Assembly (NCBI GenBank): GCA_017989575.1
Contig: JAGNPP010000061.1
Location: forward strand, 1-11,255
Direction of reading: 5' to 3'
Origin: Chryseobacterium sp.
Lineage (GTDB): Bacteria > Bacteroidota > Bacteroidia > Flavobacteriales > Weeksellaceae
Length of the DNA stretch: 11,255 nucleotides
Notes under the pieces: model-generated
The model's input: only the letters and a program-made list of their open reading frames with translations
Databases searched by the model: none
What the model was told of the DNA's origin: nothing
Program-made: the position numbers and the translations under genes
Shown here: in pieces, positions 6,149-11,255 of the stretch
Numbering within the stretch: the first letter of the stretch is position 1
Layout of the letters: each line of letters opens with the position of its first letter

Positions 6149-6185
6149 ACAAAAGGAATGATTTTTTATTCCTTTTGTTTTTTTT
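6149..6185 (+). terminator. Strong intrinsic terminator after the ketoacyl-synthase-like gene
   Basis: ACAAAAGGAAT (6149-6159) pairs perfectly with ATTCCTTTTGT (6168-6178) across an 8-nt loop, and a T tract runs to 6185. The next gene starts only 10 nt later. Confidence 0.9.
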
Positions 6186-6195
6186 ATAATATAGT

Positions 6196-7401
6196 ATGCA
6201 AAAGAATATTTTATTCCTTTTAGGAGTTTTCTTGGTTTTGGAAACTTATGTCTATCAAGCTTTTAAAACCGTTTACAGCAGTCAGAATGCCAAGTTGATC
6301 TATTGGATTCCGACGATTTTGATCTATGCTTTTTTGATTTATTCCGTTATCACTTTCGACAGAGCTTCTCATAAATATCTTAATTTTCAAATCGCATTTT
6401 CAGTCATTTTGATATTTGTTTTGCCAAAAATTTTAGTCGCAGTTTTTCTGTTGATTGAAGATTTGATACGACTTGTGAATTTTGGTTACAATTATGTGGC
6501 GACAGAAAATCACAATTATCCATCCAGAAGGAAGTTCATCAGCTTGGTTGGTCTTGGCTCGGGCGCAATTGTTGCGGGAATGGTTTTGGACGGAATTATC
6601 TTCGGGAAATACCGTCACAAAGCGAGAATTGTACGACTTAAATTAAAAAATCTGCCGGCAAGTTTCAAAGGTTATAAAATTGTCCAGATTTCTGATGTCC
6701 ACAGCGGAAGTTTCCAAAATCCAAAAAAACTGCAGCATGCGATTGATTTGATTAATAAACAAAAGCCGGATTTGGTTCTGTTCACGGGCGATATGGTGAA
6801 TAATTATGCCGATGAATTTGTTCCGTTTATCGATTTGTTTTCCCAGATTAAAGCAAACGATGGAAAGTTTGCAGTTCTCGGAAATCACGATTATGGCGAA
6901 TATGGCGCCTGGAAAAACATTGACGACAGAAAAAATAATATTCCAAAACTAATCGAAAACCAAAGAAAAGCTGGTTTCGAAATGTTGAGAAATGAACACA
7001 GGATTATTGAGAGAAATGGCGAAAAATTGTACATTCTGGGCGTAGAAAATTGGGGAATTCCTCCTTTTCCGCAATTTGGAGATTTAGATAAAGCGACACG
7101 TGATGTTCCTGCAGAAGCCTGTAAAATCCTGATGTCGCACGATCCTTCACACTTTGATGCCATCGTCAAAAATCATCCAAAAGACGTGCAACTCACGCTT
7201 TCCGGACATACGCACGGGATGCAGTTTGGAATCGACTTGAAGAACTTCAAATGGTCGCCTGTGAAGTACAAATATCCAAAATGGGCAGATCTCTATCAAA
7301 GTGGCGATAAATATCTCTATGTTAATCGTGGTTTTGGCGTGATTGGATATCCCGGTAGAGTAGGCGTTTTGCCAGAGATTAGTGTTTTTGAGTTGGGGTA
7401 A
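6196..7401 (+). CDS. Membrane-anchored metallophosphoesterase (YkuE-like)
   Basis: This 401-residue protein has about four N-terminal membrane segments (near 4-22, 33-53, 62-93 and 115-136) followed by a calcineurin-like phosphoesterase domain (about 145-400). All metal-site motifs are present: DVH (167-169), GDMVN (198-202), GNHD (229-232), SHDP (314-317) and GHTHG (337-341). Just before the last membrane segment is SRRKFIS (110-116), which resembles a twin-arginine signal; Bacillus YkuE is a known Tat substrate. The catalytic domain is thus probably outside the inner membrane, with a lipid or envelope phosphoester as a likely but unproven substrate. The ATG lies 10 nt after the T tract of the preceding terminator, so where its promoter lies is unclear. 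It ends at a shared bidirectional terminator. Confidence 0.9.
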   Translation: MQKNILFLLGVFLVLETYVYQAFKTVYSSQNAKLIYWIPTILIYAFLIYSVITFDRASHKYLNFQIAFSVILIFVLPKILVAVFLLIEDLIRLVNFGYNYVATENHNYPSRRKFISLVGLGSGAIVAGMVLDGIIFGKYRHKARIVRLKLKNLPASFKGYKIVQISDVHSGSFQNPKKLQHAIDLINKQKPDLVLFTGDMVNNYADEFVPFIDLFSQIKANDGKFAVLGNHDYGEYGAWKNIDDRKNNIPKLIENQRKAGFEMLRNEHRIIERNGEKLYILGVENWGIPPFPQFGDLDKATRDVPAEACKILMSHDPSHFDAIVKNHPKDVQLTLSGHTHGMQFGIDLKNFKWSPVKYKYPKWADLYQSGDKYLYVNRGFGVIGYPGRVGVLPEISVFELG

Positions 7402-7420
7402 AATAAAATAAATATAAATA

Positions 7421-7450
7421 AAACCAATAGTGCAAACTATTGGTTTTTTT
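7421..7450. terminator. Bidirectional intrinsic terminator with GCAA loop
   Basis: AAACCAATAGT (7421-7431), loop GCAA and ACTATTGGTTT (7436-7446) form a perfect 11-bp stem, followed by T to 7450. On the minus strand the stem is followed by TTTTATTTAT. The hairpin lies between two convergent genes and probably ends both transcripts. GCAA is a stable GNRA-type tetraloop on the plus-strand RNA. Confidence 0.92.
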
Positions 7451-7478
7451 GTTGTTAAAATAGGATTTTTAGTGGTTT

Positions 7479-8231
7479 TTAAAACAAATAATCCTTCACC
7501 CTCGAAACCGCAATTTCCTGCTCATCAATAAACTGAAATAAATCTTCCAACCGATCTTCAAAACGTCTTCCGAGATTAATTTTTTTATAAAAAGGCAAAT
7601 CGAATGGCAGATTTTCTTTCTCATAAATCTGCCAAGCATTGGCGTAAATCATCACGTATTCTTCCCGCTTCAAACTTTCCAAAAGCATATTCTCATAATA
7701 CTTCATCGGCGTCATTTGAAGCACGTAATCGTTGAACGGAAGTTGTGAGTAGGGCGACTGGCTTTCTGGTACAATTGTCAACTCGTTTTCGGTATAGATT
7801 TCTGTTTTTTCAGTCAGTTTTCGCCATAGAAAATTGATGGTAGATTCTTCGATATTGGAGACATAAATGAACTCCATTTTCTTAATGTCGGAGTAGGGGA
7901 GACGATGCGATTTTTGTCTCATTCCTCGGATTGGTTTCTCTAAAATTTCTTCAAGATTTTCCTTTGTTTTTGTAATCGTTTCTATATCAGAATTGACATT
8001 GTAAAGTGCGATTTCGTGACCGGAAAGTGAGATGGTTTTTAAGAGTTTTTCTAAGCGGTTTGCAATGGAAACTTCCACGAAGAACGTTGCCAAAAATCCG
8101 TGGATTTCCAACAATTGCAAAATGATTTCAGTATTTTTTTCGATAGATAATATCAATTCATTATCATTATATTTATTCTTGATTTGAGTGTTGTTTTCTG
8201 GAATTGATATGTTAAATGTTAATAAAATCAC
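7479..8231 (-). CDS. NodB-fold polysaccharide-deacetylase-like protein, probably non-catalytic
   Basis: This 250-residue protein follows the layout of NodB-type polysaccharide deacetylases. Strand 1 is MILLTFN (1-7), then LATFFVEVSIANRL (47-60), SGHEIALYN (70-78), KPIRGMRQKSHR (99-110) and a C-terminal block around YVMIYANAWQIYEKE (192-206). At the positions of the usual catalytic residues it differs. TFD has become TFN (Asn7). The HxxxH metal motif after GHEI is missing (ALYNVNSD). The late His of the usual HPW motif is replaced by Ala-Asn. It is therefore likely to be a pseudoenzyme, binding or scaffolding rather than deacetylating. The start is GTG at 8229-8231, directly preceded by an in-frame TAA, which fixes it. 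It lies 83 bp downstream of tdh on the same strand, possibly co-transcribed. No signal peptide is seen, so it is probably cytosolic. Confidence 0.75.
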   Translation of the reverse strand: MILLTFNISIPENNTQIKNKYNDNELILSIEKNTEIILQLLEIHGFLATFFVEVSIANRLEKLLKTISLSGHEIALYNVNSDIETITKTKENLEEILEKPIRGMRQKSHRLPYSDIKKMEFIYVSNIEESTINFLWRKLTEKTEIYTENELTIVPESQSPYSQLPFNDYVLQMTPMKYYENMLLESLKREEYVMIYANAWQIYEKENLPFDLPFYKKINLGRRFEDRLEDLFQFIDEQEIAVSRVKDYLF

Positions 8232-8314
8232 TTAAAGTAGAATTTAGATTTTTATTTTAAATATTTAAAAATCAGATGTTAAAATTTATTTAGTTTAAAC
8301 CTATGCTTTCAATT

Positions 8315-9280
8315 TTAATTTTTTTCCAATTTCTTTTTCAGGTTATTTATCATATCTATCGACATTGACGAAATATTAAATTTGTAATCCAATCCCCAAT
8401 CACTTTTTGCAGAAGAATCATCAATGCTGGCCGGCCAAGAATCTGCAATTTCCTGACGGAAATCTGGCTCATATTTTATCTCAAAATTTGGTATCGTTTT
8501 TTTGATTTCATCTGCCAATTCTTTCGGCGTAAATCTCATCCCACCAAGGTTGTAAGAATAGCGAATTTTAACTTGCTCTTTTGGAGCCGTCATCAGCTTG
8601 ATTGTCGCATCAATTGCGTCGTCCATATACAACATTGGCATCGCCGTATCTTCCTTGATGAAACTCGTATATTTTCCATTTTCCACAGCCTCGTAAAAAA
8701 TCTCAACAGCGTAATCTGTAGTGCCTCCACCTGCCGGAGCTTTCCAAGAAATCAAACCAGGATAACGGATACTTCTAATGTCCACACCATATTTTTCGAA
8801 ATAATATTCACACCATTTTTCACCTGCCATTTTTGAGATTCCGTAAACGGTTGTCGGATTGAGAACCACTTCTTGTCCCACATTTTCTTTAGGAATTCCT
8901 TTTCCAAACACTGCGATGGAACTTGGCCAGAAGATCTTTTTAAGCGTTCCTGCCTTCGCTAATTCGCAAAGATGAATCAATGGGTCAAGATTCAGTTTCC
9001 AAGCGAAAAGAGGCTGTTTTTCCGATGTTCCGGAAAGTAACGACGCCAAATGATAAACTGTGGTGATGTTGTGTTCTTTAATCACGTCTGTAACCGCTTG
9101 AAAATTAGTCACATCAAGTCTTTCGTAATAGCCAGCTTCCGTGATGTCTTCTTTCCATTTGTCAAGTCCAGATGCGATAACGTTTTCTTTGCCGTAGATT
9201 TCCGACAATCTTACCGTCAGTTCCGTTCCGATTTGTCCAAGTGCGCCAGTGATTAGGATTTTTTCTTTAGGTGTTTCCAT
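8315..9280 (-). CDS. tdh: L-threonine 3-dehydrogenase, short-chain/epimerase type
   Basis: This 321-residue NAD-dependent enzyme oxidises L-threonine to 2-amino-3-oxobutyrate, the first step of threonine breakdown to glycine and acetyl-CoA. The N-terminal Rossmann motif is GALGQIG (12-18). The extended-SDR catalytic residues are Ser120/Ser121 and the YGISK motif (Tyr146, Lys150). RYPGLISWKAPAGGGTTDYA (172-191) is the hallmark separating this threonine dehydrogenase group from UDP-galactose epimerases; a characterised relative comes from Flavobacterium frigidimaris. It is unrelated to the zinc-dependent Tdh of E. coli. The partner enzyme Kbl is not in the window. The ATG at 9278-9280 is preceded by a -7 box. 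A general sugar epimerase is the alternative, but the hallmark makes that unlikely. Confidence 0.88.
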   Translation of the reverse strand: METPKEKILITGALGQIGTELTVRLSEIYGKENVIASGLDKWKEDITEAGYYERLDVTNFQAVTDVIKEHNITTVYHLASLLSGTSEKQPLFAWKLNLDPLIHLCELAKAGTLKKIFWPSSIAVFGKGIPKENVGQEVVLNPTTVYGISKMAGEKWCEYYFEKYGVDIRSIRYPGLISWKAPAGGGTTDYAVEIFYEAVENGKYTSFIKEDTAMPMLYMDDAIDATIKLMTAPKEQVKIRYSYNLGGMRFTPKELADEIKKTIPNFEIKYEPDFRQEIADSWPASIDDSSAKSDWGLDYKFNISSMSIDMINNLKKKLEKN

Positions 9281-9299
9281 TTTTATTTTTATTGATTCG

Positions 9300-9307
9300 C
9301 AAATCTA
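9300..9307 (-). promoter_or_regulatory. Predicted -7 element of the tdh promoter
   Basis: On the minus strand the bases are TAGATTTG, an exact TAnnTTTG, 19 nt before the ATG. No TTG lies at the expected -33 distance, so this may be a weak or activator-dependent promoter. The remainder of the 222-bp divergent gap up to 9502 shows only a small TTGTAA-TTCT-TTACAA inverted repeat (9455-9470). Confidence 0.55.
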
Positions 9308-9502
9308 ATTAATTTAAATATTTGGCTAAAATTTTTCAACTTTATGATGAAAAATAATTTCACCAAACAGTCTCATAATTTTGATAGGAGATTTAGATTT
9401 TATTTTAAATCGAATTATGATGTGTCTGTATGGTTTTTTTAATATTTTAGAATGTTGTAATTCTTTACAATTTCAGTTCCAATTATCATTAATGAAATCT
9501 TT

Positions 9503-10324
9503 ATGAAAACAAATCCAATTATCAATAGCGATGAGCTTCTTCAAATTTCAAACCGCTCAAATCTCCGAATTTTTGATGTGAGAAGTGGTCCAAATGCAAA
9601 AGAGGATTATCAGAAAAAACATTTGAAGAACGCCGTTTTTGTTGATTTGAATAAGGATTTGGCGGAAATTGACGACCCGAAAAACGGCGGAAGACATCCG
9701 CTCCCCACGTTTTCAAATTTCATTAAAACCTTAGGAAAATTGGGGATTGACAAAGATTCGGAAGTCGTGATTTATGATGATAAAAATGGCGCAAATGCCG
9801 GTGCAAGATTTTGGTGGATGCTAAAAGCGGTTGGTCACAAGAATGTGCGAGTCTTGAATGGAGGCTTGCAATTTGCTGAAAATCAAAATTATCCGTTAAG
9901 TTCTGGAAATGAAAATTATCCCGAAACAGACTATATTTCTGATTTTAATGATTGGCAATTACCGCAAGTTTGGATTAATGATGTAAAAATCGCAACCGAA
10001 AATTCAGATAATTTAATTGTCGATGTTCGTGAAGCTCAGCGTTATCAAGGCATTACAGAACCAATTGATTTGGTAGCTGGACATATTCCAAACGCTGAAA
10101 ATTTTCCTTTTTCCGAAAACTTGGATGAAAATGGATTGTTCAAATCGCCTGAGATTCTGAAAGAAAATTACACGAAATTTTTCAAAAACAAAGATTCAAA
10201 GCAAATTATTTTCCATTGCGGAAGTGGCGTGACGGCTTGTCATTCGTTGTTAGCCTTGGATTACGCTGGCTTCGAAATCCCCAATTTATATGTGGGAAGT
10301 TGGAGCGAGTGGAGCAGGAATTGA
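9503..10324 (+). CDS. sseA: 3-mercaptopyruvate sulfurtransferase (two-domain rhodanese)
   Basis: This 273-residue enzyme has two rhodanese domains, an inactive N-terminal one (about 5-135, with LRIFDVR and KKHLKNAVFVDL) and an active C-terminal one (about 160-273, with LIVDVRE and GHIPNAENFPF). The persulfide-forming Cys239 sits in the loop CGSGVT (239-244), the form typical of mercaptopyruvate sulfurtransferases; thiosulfate sulfurtransferases usually have CRKGVT there. The end LYVGSWSEWSR is the usual family C-terminus. It moves sulfur from mercaptopyruvate or thiosulfate to acceptors such as thiols or cyanide in the cytosol. The ATG is at 9503-9505; an earlier ATG at 9492 is out of frame. 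The stop codon TGA is the first element of a purine-rich repeat block. Confidence 0.92.
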   Translation: MKTNPIINSDELLQISNRSNLRIFDVRSGPNAKEDYQKKHLKNAVFVDLNKDLAEIDDPKNGGRHPLPTFSNFIKTLGKLGIDKDSEVVIYDDKNGANAGARFWWMLKAVGHKNVRVLNGGLQFAENQNYPLSSGNENYPETDYISDFNDWQLPQVWINDVKIATENSDNLIVDVREAQRYQGITEPIDLVAGHIPNAENFPFSENLDENGLFKSPEILKENYTKFFKNKDSKQIIFHCGSGVTACHSLLALDYAGFEIPNLYVGSWSEWSRN

Positions 10325-10489
10325 GTTTGAGAGTGGGAGAGTCTGAGAGAGTGAGAATGGGAGAGTTTGAGAGTGGGAGAGAGTGAGAATGGGAAAGTGG
10401 TGAGGGAGTTTTATAATTAATCATATCCGATTCACACTTCTATCTCTGTCTTTCTCCCACTCTCAAATTCTCCCACTCTCAGACTCTCC
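10323..10489. repeat. Purine-rich tandem repeat with matching inverted arm between convergent genes
   Basis: The left arm (10323-10408) is almost pure G, A and T, with a single C. The 19-mer GAGTTTGAGAGTGGGAGAG occurs at 10323-10341 and again at 10363-10381. GAGAGTGAGAATGGGA occurs at 10347-10362 and 10379-10394. The right arm carries the complement: TCTCCCACTCTCAAA (10453-10467) and TCTCCCACTCTCAGA (10469-10483). CTCTCAGACTCTCC (10476-10489) pairs exactly with 10336-10349. The block fills the whole gap between sseA and the outer-membrane gene and overlaps the sseA stop codon. It could form a long hairpin ending both transcripts. Confidence 0.85.
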
Positions 10490-10493
10490 AACT

Positions 10494-11255
10494 TTAAAAA
10501 CTCGCCCGAATCTGCATACTTCCAATATGAATCGTTCTTTCGCCTGAGTTTCTACCTTCATAATTCACGTTTAATTGAATGAAAGAATTGATGGATTGCT
10601 GGATGAACAACGACCAAACTTGGTTTTTCCCAACTTTCAAACCTTCCAACATTTGATTTCCGACGATGCTGAAATTATTCCCGGTAAAGTCATTATTAAT
10701 GAAAGAAAAATTCGCTCGCACGGACGTTTTGACCTTTTCCCACTGAAGCGTTCCGGAGATTTCGTAAGTTTTCAACAACTCTTCACCATCGGTTCTTTTC
10801 TTTTGACGAAGCGCGCCGAAAAGCTCTGTCTGCAAAGTTTCAGTGAGTTTGTAAGTCGCTTTTGGCTTTGTTTCCCAGTTTTGAAGAAGGTAATTTCGAG
10901 AGTCGTAAACCTGCGAACTATTCGAAATATTATGGTAAGAATTTTCCCAATCGGTGCGGAACGTTTTTGTGAAAGAATAACCGACATTCAAGTAATGCGA
11001 ATTTTGGCTGTGCGCTTCATTACTGAAATTAGCGTTGATGAGATTATCATTGTCCGTGTATCGGTAACTCCCATTCCAACCAGATTTAGCACTGGAATTG
11101 AACAAAGCTGAAGCTAAAATATTCTGTGTTCTAAGCAATTGATCTGCTTGTTTCTCGAATGGATTCCAAACCAAAACTTGGTCATTTTTAAGATAAGAAT
11201 TCTGTGAAAGCAATGATAGATTGAAATTCCAACGTTTCAAAAATTCATTTTGAGA
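10494..11255 (-). CDS. C-terminal part of a large outer-membrane beta-barrel protein
   Basis: The frame is open to the right window edge, so the 5' part of the gene is missing. The first possible start inside (TTG at 11238-11240) is not a real start. The visible 253 residues alternate polar and hydrophobic residues in strand-like stretches with many Asn, Ser, Tyr and Thr and short turns. Examples are SGWNGSYRYTDNDNLIN, SHYLNVGYSFTKTF and SFIQLNVNYEGRN. The sequence ends in IRASF, a terminal Phe as in the beta-signal recognised by the BAM complex. I take it as the barrel end of a large envelope protein of the kind common in flavobacteria. The exact family and function cannot be determined from this part. 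Confidence 0.75.
   Translation of the reverse strand, partial: SQNEFLKRWNFNLSLLSQNSYLKNDQVLVWNPFEKQADQLLRTQNILASALFNSSAKSGWNGSYRYTDNDNLINANFSNEAHSQNSHYLNVGYSFTKTFRTDWENSYHNISNSSQVYDSRNYLLQNWETKPKATYKLTETLQTELFGALRQKKRTDGEELLKTYEISGTLQWEKVKTSVRANFSFINNDFTGNNFSIVGNQMLEGLKVGKNQVWSLFIQQSINSFIQLNVNYEGRNSGERTIHIGSMQIRASF

Noticed and set aside
8247..8273. AT-only inverted repeat GATTTTTA...TAAAAATC between tdh and the NodB-like gene
   Set aside because: Eight-bp arms of almost only A and T with an 11-nt loop arise easily by chance in this composition, and no T tract follows.
9455..9470. Inverted repeat TTGTAA-TTCT-TTACAA upstream of sseA
   Set aside because: It is short, AT-rich and not placed next to a recognisable promoter, so it was only mentioned in passing.
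8315..10324. Idea of a new carbohydrate-modification cluster (epimerase-like, deacetylase-like and rhodanese genes)
   Set aside because: The epimerase-like gene carries threonine dehydrogenase hallmarks, the deacetylase-like protein lacks its catalytic residues and the sulfurtransferase is divergent, so a joint pathway is not supported.
10323..10489. Possible CRISPR or insertion sequence at the purine-rich repeat
   Set aside because: There are no unique spacers of constant length, no transposase gene and no target duplications; it is low-complexity sequence with an inverted arm.
10575..11111. Open frame of 178 codons on the plus strand opposite the outer-membrane gene
   Set aside because: It lies fully antisense to a frame with clear beta-barrel character and has no domain, promoter or sensible composition of its own.

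Overview
The window looks like an ordinary chromosomal segment of a member of the Bacteroidota, most likely a flavobacterium of the Chryseobacterium/Epilithonimonas type. The DNA is AT-rich. Several genes are preceded by the Bacteroidota promoter -7 element TAnnTTTG instead of a TATAAT box, and clear Shine-Dalgarno sites are missing. Proteins such as the short-chain-dehydrogenase-type L-threonine dehydrogenase and the C-terminal beta-barrel fit this group. The genus is an inference from protein character, not from a search.

Region 1 (1-2000, minus strand) holds the start of the respiratory complex I operon: nuoA, nuoB, nuoC and the first 99 codons of nuoD, read right to left. The operon has a recognisable -7 box and a 16-bp palindrome at the -33 position. 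A degenerate heptamer repeat separates nuoC from nuoD. Upstream lie a two-helix membrane protein of 61 residues with a GTG start and a 376-residue GNAT-like protein, both minus strand.

Region 2 (3400-7450) has a divergent control region with an 18-bp palindrome between the GNAT-like gene and a plus-strand YugP-type membrane zinc protease. The protease gene converges with a YigZ/IMPACT-family gene, leaving only 3 bp between stop codons, and its intrinsic terminator lies inside the 3' coding end of yigZ. A second divergent region drives a stand-alone ketoacyl-ACP-synthase-III-like enzyme. A strong terminator follows it, then a membrane-anchored metallophosphoesterase with a twin-arginine motif before its last membrane segment.

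Region 3 (7420-10500) starts with a bidirectional terminator with a GCAA loop. On the minus strand are L-threonine 3-dehydrogenase and, downstream of it, a NodB-fold protein that has lost its catalytic and metal-binding residues. Divergent from these is a two-domain rhodanese of the 3-mercaptopyruvate sulfurtransferase type. Its stop codon opens a purine-rich repeat tract which, with a pyrimidine-rich tract 70 bp further on, forms a long imperfect inverted repeat. The last gene (minus strand, cut by the window edge) is the C-terminal part of a large outer-membrane beta-barrel.

Apart from the nuo operon, most genes are single housekeeping units. I see no mobile element, CRISPR array, tRNA or rRNA. 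No gene-free stretch exceeds 300 bp. I did not find a convincing new multi-gene system. The best leads are the degenerate deacetylase-like protein, the two kinds of intergenic repeat, and the embedded or overlapping regulatory signals.
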